Assembly: GCA_023548195.1 (NCBI GenBank) | Contig: JAJHZJ010000311.1 | Span: 4,425,919-4,489,918 of the forward strand | Origin: Bettongia penicillata ogilbyi | Taxonomy: Eukaryota; Chordata; Mammalia; Diprotodontia; Potoroidae | Length of the DNA stretch: 64,000 nucleotides | Direction: 5' to 3' | Shown: positions 21,601-34,187 of the stretch, one piece after another | Layout: each line of letters begins with the position of its first letter | Position numbering within the stretch: position 1 is the stretch's first letter | Program-made: the position numbers and the translations under genes | The notes under the pieces: model-generated | Told to the model about the DNA's origin: nothing | The model's input: only the letters and a program-made list of their open reading frames with translations | The model's database searches: none

Positions 21601-23869
21601 AACAGGACTCTTCCCTTGAGATTTTTATATGGACTAAGGGTCCGGGCTGGGAGAAGGAAGAGGACGAGGGGAGACATGGGTCAGAGTAGAGGTATACACT
21701 GGGGGAGAAGGCTGGGTAGGAATGGGCTGATGGAGGGACAGGATTAAGGGAGACAGAGGTAATGGGGTTGCATGTCTGAGGGGACAGCGCCAAGGGAGAA
21801 GGAGCTTGGGGCTTGTGGAGGTGAGTCCAGTAAAGGTGATGGATACGTTTGGAAGCAGGGGAGGATCGGCTCTTCCTCTGCGTTCCCCCATCCCACCCCA
21901 GCTACTGTTCCTCATTCATCTGAGGCCAACAGAGAGAGAGAGCAGCGCCCCCCCGCCCCGCCCCTTTCCCTAGAGTCCTGCTTGACCTCCCTCCCCATCA
22001 GTTAGTGCCTCGCTAGCTTCTCTGTAGGAGGGGAGGGGAGGAACCCAATGGGGATGAAGGGGGCGGGGTGTTCTAAGAAGTCCGGCCGTGCATGTAGGAG
22101 AAGGTGTGAATCAGAGGCGGCAGGAGTAGTGAGCTGACTGCTAATGAGCCTGCTGTCCGTGCCTGCAGAGGAGAAAGCCCATCCTTCCCGTACCCCTATC
22201 TCTATCCCTATCCCTGTCCCAAGAGGTTTAGGAAAGAATAGTTGTGCTTGCAGAGGCCACAGCGGGTCACAGACCTGCCCTCCCCGCCAACACTAACGTG
22301 GATGACCTAATCCCAGGCATCCCTCCCTCATAGAGCTCAGTGAAGCAAAGGTGCAGTCCCAAATGATCTCTGGGCTAGCTTGCCACCCCCTTCGGAATGT
22401 ACGAGCTCCAAATCTAGTTTGTTGGGAACAAGAATGCCCTGTGAGAGATTGGGAATAGCAGGAAAAACCTAATGGTTCAAGTCTAGATCACAACCTTCTT
22501 CGCACCCCCCAGGCCCCCCAAACCCCCACCAAGAGGGAAAGAAGGAGAGTGCAGAGTTTGAAGCAAGGTTCCCTTCTCTCTACTGCTGATGCCCCTAACT
22601 CTGATTGACTGTCTCCCTTGAGCCCTGTTTGATATGCACATCAGACATCACTGCCCTTTGCAAATCTGCTATTTGTACAGAGGGTTGAGGTAGGAGAGGG
22701 GAAGGATAGGAAGACTGAAGAGAAGAAATATAAAGACCCTTCCCCTTTTGTCTCCTCCCTTCCCCTGCCCTCCTCTTTTCCTTCGGGTCCCTATGATCTC
22801 TTCCTGCAAGGACCAGGACCCTAATGCCAAATACCAACCCACAGTTCCAGCCTGGGGAAGCCAGCTCCTGAGACACAGCCCGGGTATCCATCCAAAGGCA
22901 TATTCACAATCTTTTTAGTCCCTGATACTTGTGTCCTATCTCCAGTCTGTGGTAACAGGAAGTTTCTCCTTAAGCTCTCCAAGCTCATAGTCTCAGAGAC
23001 TTCAGAGCAACATGCATGGCCAGGAACTGGATCGAGAATGCAAAGGTATGGAGACAGTCCCAAGAAGGGGAAGAGACTGGTACTAACTCCACCTATCCTG
23101 TCCTGTTCTATCCTGTCCTAGGGAGAAAGGACTACCACCAGCTTCCCTTGGCTCTGACCTCCAACGACCCTTAACTGACTTACTGTCTTGGAAACTCCCC
23201 ACCCAGCTGGCCTCTGGGAAATACCTAGAAGCAGTGGAACTCGGTTTTGGTGTGAGCTTTGGGGAGAAGGGAAATGACAGCCAGGGGCCTTCTCCTCCCT
23301 TACCTGGTTTAAGGTACCCATAAGTGTTATCCAGATAAGGCTGGGAAGATAAAGCAACATTAATAGAGGGATGAGGAGTTAGGGATGAGGATGACTTTAA
23401 TTCTTGAAAATTCTTACTTGAGAAAGGACTTAGGCAGTAAAGGGAAAGGAGCCTGGAAATGGCAAAAAAAGCAGGTAGGGCCCTTGCCCCAACCCCAAAC
23501 CCTGGAATTGGCTTCTTTGGAACCTGAGCTGTCTGTGCTCCTTGTTTAGCTTCCTCTTGGAGGTGCCGGGAGAGGAAGGGGAAAGAGTCACTGAGCAGCT
23601 GCCTGGTGGCCCAGACTCCTGGGAGCATGTCCACCCTGGCAGGTTTGAGAAAAGTAGAAGAGAGCTGGGGTTGTGCCAGGGAGAGTGAGAGGAAGGCTGC
23701 CTCTATGTCTGCTCAGGAGAAGTGCTCTATGGAACACCCCCTTCCTTTCATTACCACCCCCCCCATAATCCGATTTATACTCCTACTCCCTCCTCTGGAC
23801 CCATCACCATGGCAACAGTTTTCTCAGCTGCACTTCATCAGTTTCCTAGAGAAATTTCTTCCTTCTTCC

Positions 23870-23873
<4 letters not shown>

Positions 23874-23955
<82 letters not shown>

Positions 23956-24180
23956 TCTCCCCCCTTCCCTCCATCTCTCTGTTTCTGTCTCCCTTCTCTG
24001 TCCCTCTCATTCTCTCTCTCCCTTCTTCCCTCCTTCTGTCTCTTTGTTTTTCTCTCTCTCTGACTCTCTCCCTTCTCTCTCCCTCTCATTCTCTCCCTCC
24101 CTCCCATTCTCTCTCCCTCCTTCCCTGTTTCTCTTTCTCCTTTGCTCTTTCTTGTTCTTTCTTCCCTCCCCCTTTTAAAT
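23874..24180 (+). repeat. (CT)n microsatellite grading into polypyrimidine
   Basis: Nearly pure CT dinucleotides at 23874-23936, then about 240 bp of interrupted C/T with TCTG, CCCT and TTTCT units. The Ser-Leu open frames here are artefacts. Confidence 0.9.
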
Positions 24181-24979
24181 ATCTCCTTCTGTCTCTATTT
24201 CAGTTGATTTTTCCATAGCTCCCTCCTTGTTGCTCCTCCTCCTCCACCTTTTTCTCCACATGGAGGCTGTAGAGCAATGACTGCCCCTTGAGATGGGATT
24301 GCGGTAGGGGTGAGAGGGGTGGGAGAACCTGGGCCTTGGGACCAGCTGGGACACTGGCCCTGCAGATGGAAACCCCCAGGAGCTGTCAGTTTGTCTCAGT
24401 TTTCTGCTTCTCTATGCCCTGTTGGCTGCCTCCCTGCTCCTGGTACATAGCAGTCCCCACATGCCCTTTGGGAGGGCCCAACCCCATGGCTTTTACTATG
24501 TTCTCCCAGCCAGCTCAGAGCTGGGGAATCTGGGCAAGACCAAAAAAGGGTTTGTGTTTCTGGTTGGTCCTGAGAGAGAAACACAGAGCCCTGATGAAAC
24601 AGGGGCTGAATACAGCTGTGGTCTCTAAACTTTGAACAAGGATGCTGGGATGTGGAAATGAAAGGCTAAAAGGCCTCTCTAACCAACACAGCCCTGAATC
24701 AGTAGAAGGGGATGCCAACCTTGGGAGGAGAGAAACAGACTAATACCCTCTCTCTCCCTAAAGTCAGAATCAGTCAATGAAGATTACATGAGCTACCCGG
24801 AGGGGATCAAAATCTGTTTCCCTCCATGACTCCTTATCTCTCTCCCATGCATGACTGTGAGTGTCTCCAAAGATTGTCCTAGTCCCTTTTCTGTCCCTCT
24901 GTTATCTTCAGTTATCATCATTTTGAGGATGGGTCTCATAGCTTTAATTTCAGCCCTAACCTCTCTTCCCTGCTTTTAA

Positions 24980-25108
24980 AAGGCAGTTGGGGTTAAGTGA
25001 CTTGCTTAGGGTCACACAGCTAGTAAGTGTCTGAGATCAAATTTGAACTCAAGTTCTCCTGACTTCAAGGCCAGTGCTCTGTCCACTGGGCCATGTAGCT
25101 ACCCCTCA
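24980..25108 (-). repeat. Antisense CORE-SINE fragment
   Basis: AGGGTCACACAGCTAGTAAG and TCCACTGGGCCATGTAGCTA. The following 25.1-26.1 kb holds a weak MIR-like trace (TAGCACTGTGCTAGGCACTG, 25180) and otherwise nothing recognised. Confidence 0.75.
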
Positions 25109-26121
25109 GCCCTAACCTCTCTTGATCCTCTAATCTTGTGACTCAGTTTAATTCAAGAAACATGAATTAGTTGCTGTTACTAGCACTGTGCTAGGCACTG
25201 AATGATATACACAATTTCAATGTATCTTTTCCCTCAAGGATCTATCTTGTCTCTATCTGGCTATTATATATTTCCTTTCAGGCATCCCATCCTTGCCTCA
25301 AGCTTGTCTTCTATTTAAATTTTAAAAAAATATTGTTTTATCACTATCTTTTGTTTTTATATCACCTTCATTTCTGAGTATATGATTCCCTGACCTGCCC
25401 AGTGAACCATCTCTTGTAACCAAGATTATTAATCAGTTCAGCAAAACAAATCAGCTTGCAACACGTGGCATTCAAGCTTTCTCTCCTCTGCAAAGAGGGA
25501 TGAAAGGGCATTTCTCAACTCTTCTCAGAAGACCAGTAAAGTTTGTCTTCTAAAATCAAAGTTGTCATTCTCCCTCCCAACCCCCAACCTCACTCTCAGT
25601 CACACCAGGTCCCCTTCCCAGCTTCACCGGGTCTATCAATGACAACACCCTTCCAGCCTCAGCCTCCCAACCTTAAGACCTTAGTGTCATCTTTGATGCC
25701 TCACTGTCCTCCATCCTCTCTATGGGATTAGTCGTTTAGTTTTAGGGGTTCATCCTTTGAAATGTGCTCTATCTATTCCTTCCTCTCCATACCCATTGTT
25801 GCTAGCCCAGGTCAAGTCTTCATCATTTCAAGTGTAGATTACTTCAAGGGCCTTTTGGCAAGTCACCTTGCTTCCCATCTCCTCTCAAAGTCATCTTCCA
25901 TGCAGGTGTCAGATTAAATCTATTTTCATCATGACACTCAAAAACTTTGAATGGATCCCTTTTTCCTAGACGATTGGCTACCCAGGTCTTCCATGATCTG
26001 GTTCTGCCTTATTTGCCTGATCTTATTTCTTTCTACTCATTAGCATGTGCCCTCTGCTTTAAACAGGTCAGGCTTCTATTTCCCCTAAGATGTTGTGCCA
26101 TCTTCCTGCCAGTCCATATAC

Positions 26122-26356
26122 AGGCAATGTGGCTTAGGAGATAGAATTCTGGGCTAGAAGTCAGGAGGACTGGGCTTCACAATTCACTTCAGACACTAAC
26201 CATCTGGCCCTGGGCAATTCATTTAACTTATCTTAGCCTCAGTTTCCTCATCTGTAAAATGGTGAAAATAATACCCATCTCACAAGGTTGTTGTAAGGAC
26301 CAGATGAGACAACGTATATAGTATTATGAAAATGTGTCATTATTTTGAATAAATGT
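26122..26356 (+). repeat. Plus-strand SINE
   Basis: GGAGATAGAATTCTGGGCTAG, then CCTCATCTGTAAAATGGTGA, and a tail GATGAGACAACGTATATAG. Confidence 0.7.
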
Positions 26357-26477
26357 TTTGTGCATATTCCTTTCACCATACTTTCCCATTACCCCTCTAT
26401 CAAAATTGCAGCTATCCTTTGAATCCCCCCCTCTCCACAAATTCTTCCCTGACCCCTGGCAACCCCAATCTTCATTA

Positions 26478-27205
26478 ATAGTCACTCATTCAGCATCTAT
26501 TAAGCACCCATTACATGCTAGGCATTGTGCTAAGCGCTGGGGATACAAAAAAGTGTCAAAAAGCCCAAACAAACAAATAACCCAGACCAGTCCCTGTCCT
26601 TAATAAACTCACACTTTAACAGGGGAGTGGAACAGCACGAAGTGTATTGTTGTTCCAGTCATAGCTGACCCCGATTGGGGTTTTCTTAGCAAAGATACTG
26701 AAGTAGTTTGCCATTCCCTTCTCCAACTCATTTTACAGATGAGGAAACTGGGGCAAACAGGGTGAAGTGACTTGCTCAGGGTCACACAGCTAGCAAGCGT
26801 GTGAGGCTGAATTTGAACTCAGGAAGATGAGTCTTCCTGTCTTTAGGTTGGCATTCTATCCGCTGTGCCACCTAGTTGCCCCACAACAAATGGAAGAAAG
26901 ATAATATCATTAATGTGGTTTAGGAAAGCCTCTCATAGAAGGCGGGATTTTAGCTGAGACTTGAAGGAAGCCAGGGGAGCCAGAAGGTGGAGAGAATGAT
27001 AAAATTCCAGGTATGGGGAACAGCCAGAGAAAATGCTCAAAGTCTAGAGATGCAGTGTCTTGTTCGAGGAGCAGCACGGAGACAAGTGTCACTGGATTGT
27101 AGAGTACACAATGGGGCTTGTAAAGGAGTAAGGTATAAGAAGGTAGATAGATCCAAGTTGTAAAGGACTTTGAATGCCAAACATAGAATTTTATATTTCT
27201 AGTAT
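26478..27205 (+). repeat. Long dispersed repeat split by an antisense SINE
   Basis: The left part (26478-26640) has TAGGCATTGTGCTAAGCGCT and the right part (26885-27205) has AGGCGGGATTTTAGCTGAGA and TTTGAATGCCAAACATAG. An antisense CORE-SINE (26645-26884, ending GTGCCACCTAGTTGCCCC) lies between, so the SINE is the younger insertion. Confidence 0.75.
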
Positions 27206-27402
27206 ATGAGAATGTCAGAAGAACTGGAAGGGACCTTACAGATCATTCAAGTCCCATCTTTTACCTTTTCTTGACATCTACTTGACTTCAGTCACTTCTC
27301 TGAGATTTGGAAAAGGTTACACTGAGGGGAGCGATCTCTATTATGCAGATGATAAGCCTTGATATCAATTTCATTATTTGTTGTGACTTAAAAAGGTCAT
27401 CA

Positions 27403-27549
27403 GGGGCAGCTAGGTATTACAGTGGATAGAGCCCCTGCCTTGGAGTCAGAAGAACCTGAGTTCATGTCTTGCCTCAGACACTTACTAGTTGTGCGACCCT
27501 GAGCAAGTGACTTAAACCCGATTGCCTAAAAAAAGCAAGAAAGAAAAAG
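27403..27549 (+). mobile_element. SINE with perfect 11-bp target-site duplication
   Basis: Head GGGGCAGCTAGGTATTACAG, body CAGACACTTACTAGTTGTG, tail an A-rich run. AAAGGTCATCA occurs just before (27392-27402) and just after (27550-27560) the element. It looks relatively young. Confidence 0.85.
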
Positions 27550-27787
27550 AAAGGTCATCATCTGGCAGTCAATATTCTAGTTCTGAGTGTGTCTAAATTT
27601 AAATCATCTGGTCCTTAGGAACAATACACCCCTAATCTTGACCCATACTGGAAGCCTGTTGAGCTCGGTAAAGTCTGCTAGAACTTAGGGTTCCGTTGGT
27701 GTATAGCCTTGCAGAGTCTGGGATCACCTCCCTACCACAATGTGGCTTCAAAAAGAAAACTTCAGGGGAGAAGTACTCAGTTTTATT

Positions 27788-27789
<2 letters not shown>

Positions 27790-27820
<31 letters not shown>
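27790..27820 (+). repeat. (TG)n microsatellite
   Basis: About 15 uninterrupted TG units. Confidence 0.95.
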
Positions 27821-27821
<1 letters not shown>

Positions 27822-28104
27822 CATTGTTTTACCTGGATTATCAGTGTGAGGGCAGGGATGAGTCATATTTGAATCTCAAAGAATGTTGATTATAGGTCCT
27901 TGCACATAGTAGGTCCAGCTTAAAGAGTCTGTTGAATTGAACTAGAAAGAGGAAAAGTAAGCAGGGATCACCTCTTTTATTCTGACTCTCTTTTGCTTTC
28001 CATTGTCTTTCAACTTTTTCCTTGTAAACCAGAATCTTTGGGGGTAAGGAATATATCTGTAGCCCAGTAAATGGTCTTCATCTCATAGAGATTTCATGGA
28101 TATA

Positions 28105-28200
28105 TAGACTGTTGGAATTGGAAAGGATGTTAGAGATCCTCATTTTATAGGTGAGAAAATGGAGGCCCAGAGAGATTAGATAGCTTGCCCAAGTCCCTCG
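28105..28200 (-). repeat. MIR-like fragment, antisense
   Basis: TTGGAATTGGAAAGGATGTTAG and AAAATGGAGGCCCAGAGAG mark the core of an old copy. Confidence 0.55.
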
Positions 28201-28413
28201 GTTAGTTCATGCTCAATCCTCTGGAAGGGTGCCTCCCACAACTTAAAAAAGATAGGAGTTGAAGTGGGCAATGCAATGCATGACAATTTGTGTCTGATCC
28301 TTAGACATCTCCCAGTGAAATTCTTTATCAGATAAGGCCAGTGTTTGGAGTTCCATGTTAGTCTTTTCAGGTTTTCTGCAGCTTCTGTGTCCCAGGTTTG
28401 GAAGGGGATTCTT

Positions 28414-29159
28414 TTTTTTTTGGCCCTCAAAAAGCTCACATTTTATTTATTTATTTATATGTAATTAATTTATTTGTTTTCAGTTTTCAACAATCACTTC
28501 CATAAGTTGTAAATTTTTCCCCCTCCCTCCCTGAGATGGCTTGCCATCTTATATAGGTTCTACACACACATTCTTATTAAACACATTTTCACATTAGTCA
28601 TGTTTCATACAAGAATTAAAACAAATGGGAGAAACCATGAGAAAAAAACAAATCAAAACAAAGCATAACACAAGAGAAAATATTCTGCTTCATTATGCAT
28701 TTCAATTCCATAGTTCTTTCTCTGGATGTAGATGGCATTTTGCCTCAAGAGTCCTTTGGGAATGCTTTAGGTCCTTACATTGCTTGGAAGGGCTAAGTCT
28801 ATCAGAAACAGTCTTCACCTACTGTGGCTGTTACTGTGTATAATGTTCTCCTGGTTCTGTTCATTTCACTCGGTATCAGTTCATACAAGTCTTTCCAGGT
28901 TTTTCTGAAGTCTGCCTGTTCACCATTTCTTATACCACAAGAGTACTTCATTACATTCATATACCACAACTTGTTCAGCCATTCCCCAGTTGATGGGCAT
29001 TCCCTTGATTTCCACTTCTTGGCCACCACAAAAGAGTTGCTATAAATATTTTTGCACAAGTGGGACCTTTTCCCATTTTATGATCTCTTTGGGATACAGC
29101 CCGAGAAGTTATATTGCTGGGTCAAAGGGTATGCATATTTTTATAGCCCTTTGGACATA
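28414..29159 (-). mobile_element. 5'-truncated L1 insertion with perfect 18-bp target duplication
   Basis: Antisense L1 3' end of about 745 bp starting with a T-run (complement of the poly-A tail). It carries TTCATACAAGTCTTTCCAGG, CAGCCATTCCCCAGTTGATGG and TTGGCCACCACAAAAGAG. GTTTGGAAGGGGATTCTT occurs at 28396-28413 and again at 29160-29177, a perfect target-site duplication. No ORF is intact. Confidence 0.92.
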
Positions 29160-31068
29160 GTTTGGAAGGGGATTCTTAAGCTATATATGGTAACTATACC
29201 TACAGCCTGGGGGATGCTGGAATAGAAAGAAAGAATCAGATTGATCATTGGAGAAGGTAAATGTTGGGCATGGATTTAAAGAAAAGGAAGAATATGACCC
29301 AAAATAGGAGGCAGAAGAAGGTTTCAACGTAGGGAATGGCCTCTCTAAGGATTCCAATCCCCTCCCCCAAGTCTTATAATCTCATCAGCTCTTGGGGAAA
29401 GTCCATCTAGGGGACCTTTGCATTTGTCGTGAGGACTTTCTCCTTTACTAATTTCAATAGCAAACTCAAACAAAGTCAGTAAGTCCCCAGCATTTTCTTG
29501 GACCCTTAGACTATTTGGGTTCAGAGATCAGCTGCATCTGATCCCTAATTACCTTGCCCTCTCTCTTCCCCCATTTCCCTTCTCCTGCTGATGCCACCAT
29601 ACCTGGCTGTCTGATTCTGGCACTGTCTGCCTCTTTCTGGCACCTCCACATATTCCAGATCACATGAGAATATTTTCTAGGATTTACTTATAAGAGAAAA
29701 GAGAATATGCAAATTTAGAAATAATACATTGGTGAAAGGTCATTAGAAGTGAGAATAGAAGAATGGTAACCAGTCCCAGACTAGTGGTACTTAATTTCTA
29801 AGTTGTCCTACCTCCTTATAGTTATCCAGGGTTGGCTCGGCCTATCATGCATGATGCTCTCTCTTCTGGAGATGCTGCTCCCTTGTAGCCACCAGACAAG
29901 CAAGGCCCCAGAACATCTCCAAGGCCATTCTGAGAGATTAGCCCATCTGAGGGAGAGGACTAACACATTTCACATTCCCTAGCCCACTCTCAATCAATCA
30001 GAAGGCCTCTCTGCTGCATGGTGTTTCATCCATATTGCTACAGAAATATTTATCTAACAACATCTTTCTTCCCTACATCTAATCAAGAGAAAAAAAAGGA
30101 AATGCAAATGGTACCATCACCTCAAAAATCAGACTAATTTAGTCAGACATATGAATTACCCCCATGTTCATAAATATAACTTCTTTCCTCATAGTCTGTG
30201 CACAAGAGTCAAAGGTAGAAGATAGCAAAATGTGGGAAAGGAAGAGGTTTGACTACTCTGTAGTATGGCATCTGAACTGGGGAAATATGGGAGGTGAAGA
30301 GAGCTCCATCTCGGGGGAGGACAGAGGAAGGAAGCAAATGAGTTTGTATGTTAGTACTTCAATTATCTATGTGAGGTTAATCTGGGTAGGTTTTAGGAAG
30401 AGAATGCTCCACTGTGGGTCTTGTATGTGTTAACCTAGGTCTAAAAACTGGAACATTTACATAAGTCTTTCCTGATTGGTGGAGAGAATAATGATACAAC
30501 TCTCTGTGATGGGTAGAGTTCTTTGGAGAGGAGAGACGTTGTCCCTTCTTAGAGAGATGGCATAAATGGTTTCAGACTTTCTTCAGGAAGACACCATCAG
30601 AGAGAGAACACACTTTGGTTGGGAGGCAGATATGTAGGGAGAAGCCAGCTTCTCAAAATGTCTCTGATTTCCAGCTTGTCTCCCTAACGATTGTTTCCCT
30701 AACGAAATTTCACCTGGGCTAAGGTGGAGGCCTTTTTCTTGGTTGAGCTAAGATAACTCACACTACTCTGTAGAACTTCTCTGATTTCTGTTTGCTGTCT
30801 GCTTGGATAAATTGGTTTATTTGCTATGTACTGTTTGTGATGATCTTTTGTGTAACTAGTATTTGGTGGTTATACAGATATAAGCTTAGGGTACTCTTTC
30901 TTCTTTAAGGAACATGACCAAGAAAGTGGCTTGGACCTAAGGAAAAAAAAATCATTTCCCTAGACCAGGGCTGCACTTGAGGACTGAGAGGGCTGCATGT
31001 GGCCTTGAGACCCCGGGTTCCCCACCTCTGCCTTAGACTAGCAATATTTAGAGGGGCAGACTAATATA

Positions 31069-31396
31069 CAATTATCCCTTCCACATTATGGGGCTTAGGG
31101 GTGGGGCACCCCAGCCATCTGAAAAATCTCCATAAAATATTTTGGCTCTTTCATTGTACCAATGAAGAAGCCTGAATTATTATGGTATTAAAAGAAAAAA
31201 CATGTTGATATTATACACCACACATATATTTTATGCATTTCTGAGTTTTTAAACTTTTTCAGTGTCATCTGCTGGACTTCACATGTCATCTGTGGTTTGT
31301 GTAAAACTCCCCCCAAATTCCCATTTAATTTCTTATGCTAACCCATGATATATTGAAAATGCAATTGAAAATGTTGCAATGTGGAAGGGATAACTG
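31069..31396. mobile_element. Mariner/Tigger-like MITE with inverted ends and TA duplication
   Basis: The left end CAATTATCCCTTCCACATT matches the reverse complement of the right end (CAGTTATCCCTTCCACATT) at 18 of 19 bases. TA flanks both sides (31067-31068 and 31397-31398). At 328 bp with no ORF it is a non-autonomous copy. The CAGT..TCCCT start resembles pogo/Tigger elements such as MER2. Confidence 0.85.
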
Positions 31397-31596
31397 TAAT
31401 TCTAGTCTGATATCTCTCTTGAGCAGAGGAAAACAATACAGAAAACCTTGAGGCCTCTTCTCCTATTTTCCTTCAGGCAGGAATCAAAACCTTACCTGGA
31501 GAGAGGTAGGCAAGATTCTAGAGGTTCATGTCTCCCCACAAGTCACATTTAGAGGTCATATTTGAGGGGTAGGGATGTGTTGGTGAGTAGTGATAG

Positions 31597-31712
31597 AGTT
31601 AGAAGGAGAAAGAGGAAAAGGATAAAGAGGAGAAGGAGAAGAAGAAAAGAAGAAAAAGGAGAAGGAAAAGAAGAAGAAGAAGGAAAACGAAGGAGGAGGA
31701 GGAGAAGAAATC
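31597..31712 (+). repeat. Purine-rich (GAA/GGA)n tract
   Basis: About 115 bp almost wholly A/G, immediately before an L1 3' end. The Arg/Lys/Glu open frame is a repeat artefact. Confidence 0.9.
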
Positions 31713-31734
31713 AGCCAAACATTAAAATATTTGG

Positions 31735-32370
31735 AATTGCACAAATAAAGTGGCTAAACTTTCTAAAACCTTTGACCCAGAGGTTCTGCTGCCAGGCATA
31801 TATCCCAAGAAGGCTATTTAACACCAAAAAAGATTCCATAGACACCAACATATGTATAGCAGCACTTTTTGCGGTAGCAAAGAATTGAAAATGCTCATTC
31901 GTTGGGAAATGGCTAAACAAATTGTGGCACATAAATGTGATGGAATATGATTGTGTTGTCAGAAATGATGAACTTGAATTCAGAAAAGCATGGGAACACT
32001 TTCATGAACTGATACAAGGTGAAGCAAGCAGAGCCAGGAAAACTATATATACAACTGCAACAATGTAAATGGAAAGAAAAACAATCACATCACAATTGGA
32101 ATCGAATATTTTGAAATAATAAAAAACAAGCTTAGCCCCAAAGAAGAGATATGAGAAAATATCTCTCTCCCCACATCCCAGAGGTGGAGGTTAATGAGTG
32201 GGCAACATTAGATATAGCATCAGAATTTTATAAGTTAATTAGTTTTTCTGATTTGTTTTCTCTTTTAAAAAAAAATTCTTTGTTATAAGAGATAACTTTC
32301 TGGGAGGGGGAGGGCTAATGGGGGAAATGCAGATAATCTAAAAACAAAAAGTGTTTCATTTTTAGAATTA
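31735..32370 (+). mobile_element. L1 3' end, sense, old
   Basis: TTTGACCCAGAGGTTCTGCT, ATATCCCAAGAAGGC, TAGCAGCACTTTTTGCGG, GGGAAATGGCTAAACAAATTG and ATGAACTGATACAAGGTGAA follow the order of the L1 3' region. More diverged than the copy at 28414. Confidence 0.75.
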
Positions 32371-32644
32371 AATATGAAAAAGCCAGAAGAAACAAGTTCA
32401 GGAAGGTATACAAACTGGGCAGTTTTTGTGATTTGTTAAATTTAACATACACGTTTAAAAAGTACATATAACAAATGTTCCTGGCTTCATTTACAGTCTT
32501 CTCTTACTTTGGTAATATTTTACATTGAAATGTTCATATTTGTTGATGACTGTTAAGTTCTTAAAAGAAAACAGAGGAGAATCTCCTTTCACCACAGAAA
32601 TCAGCCACTGTCTGTAGCTGATACAGCAGTCTTAAAGAGTTGTC

Positions 32645-32938
32645 ATTTACTGGGTAAGTGACTTGCCCAGGGGCACATAGTCAGCCTGCCAGTGGCAGGC
32701 CTTGAACACCTATCAGTTCTCCCTGATTCCAAAGCCAGCTCTGTATCCTCTTTGCCAGGCTGCCTCTCTATGCAACTACTATTTAAAGTAAGAGTAAGAT
32801 TGAGGTGGCTCAGTGGATAGAGCATTGGTCCTAGAGTCAGGAAGACCGAGTTCAAATCTGGCCTCAGACACTTACTAGCTGTGTGTGTGACCCTGGGTAA
32901 GTCACTTAAACCTGATTGCCTCTAAAAAAATAATAAGG
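32645..32938. repeat. Head-to-head pair of SINEs
   Basis: An antisense copy (32645-32768) and a sense copy (32800-32938, GTGGATAGAGCATTGGTCC) have their heads facing, about 30 bp apart. Confidence 0.75.
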
Positions 32939-32969
32939 AGATTTGAGAGGAAACTGAAAAGAGAGGTTC

Positions 32970-33607
32970 GGGAGGGTCATACTACAGTAGAAAGAGTCCT
33001 AGATTTGAAGTCAAAGTGCCTGGTTATAAATTCGGGCTGTGCAATTTACTGCCTATGTAACTTTGGACAAATCTCTGTTCATCTCTGTTCCTTTGTTTCT
33101 TCATCTGGATAATGAGAAGGGTGGACAGGATGATTTCTGAGGTACATACGTTTTACAGTTCTAAAAGTAGGACTTGCTTTATACATAGAACAGGGAGGCA
33201 TAGAAAAGATGTCTTTCTATTCATAGTAGAGACCTAGCTCTTAAAGAAATTTAAATTATTTTTATTATAGAAAACACAGGTCACACAGCTAGTAAGTAGC
33301 AGAGCCAAGACTTGAAATTAGGTACTTTCTGTCTGTAAGTTATTGAACCTTCCACTTGCTCAATCATTTCAGTCATGTCTGACTCTTCCTGACCCCATTT
33401 AGGGTTTTCTTGGCAGAGATACTGAAATGATTTGCCATTTCCTTCTCCAGCTCATTTTACAGATGAGGAAACTGAGGCAAACAGGGTTAAATGACTTGCC
33501 CAAGGTCACATAGCTAGTAAGTATCTGAAGTCAGATTTGAACTCCAGAAGAGGAGTCTTCCTGACTTCAGGACTGCTGCTCTATCTACTTTGCCATCTAC
33601 CTGCCCC
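32970..33607. repeat. Plus MIR-like SINE, then antisense CORE-SINE
   Basis: A degenerate plus copy is at 32970-33175. A full antisense CORE-SINE at 33361-33607 carries AGGGTTTTCTTGGCAGAGAT, CAGATGAGGAAACTGAGGCA and CAAGGTCACATAGCTAGTAAG. Confidence 0.75.
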
Positions 33608-34092
33608 ATCTTTCCACTAGACTCATGTCAAGGAAGATAGACATGGCCGTTCATGTCATGGGCAGAAGAAGAAACATTGCTCAAAATAACTGAAACCCCA
33701 CCATGGGAGGAAAGTGGAGAAAGGAAGTACAAGGTCATTAATTTCAATGGATTGAACAGAAGGGGGAAAGCTAGACAGATAGAGCCACCATTTTGGACAA
33801 CCCCTGAGATAGAAGCTCTGAAGGGCATTGTCAGGATTGTTGTGAGGAAATCATTTTGTAAACCTTAAAGCCTATTGAAATGGGAACTGCTGCTGTTCAA
33901 GGATGATTTATTTAGTGTCTACTATGATAAGCCACATGATTGATTGGAGGATGGAAGACCCTGGGTCAAATCTCACTCCTGACACTAGTGGTATAACTAA
34001 CTCTAGGCTTCATAATTTACCTCTGAAGTGAAATTACTTCTTTATGGAAGTTATCAAGGAGTAGTTTGCCTTCTAGTAGTTAGTTTCCCATA

Positions 34093-34187
34093 TAGGTAGC
34101 TAGGCAGCAGAGTGGATAGAGTGCCAGGTATGGTGTCAGGAAAACCCAAGTTCAAATCTAGCCTCAGACACTTACTGAGTTAGTCAC
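34093..34187 (+). repeat. CORE-SINE head fragment
   Basis: GTAGCTAGGCAGCAGAGTGG and CAAGTTCAAATCTAGCCTC, truncated after ACACTTACTGAG. Confidence 0.7.

Noticed and set aside
23083..23634. 183-codon open frame on the minus strand
   Set aside because: No family resemblance, low-complexity Ser/Pro/Gly composition, no splice or promoter context; it is expected by chance in GC-rich DNA.
23606..24178. Ser/Leu-rich open frames over the CT tract
   Set aside because: Pure dinucleotide repeat translation.
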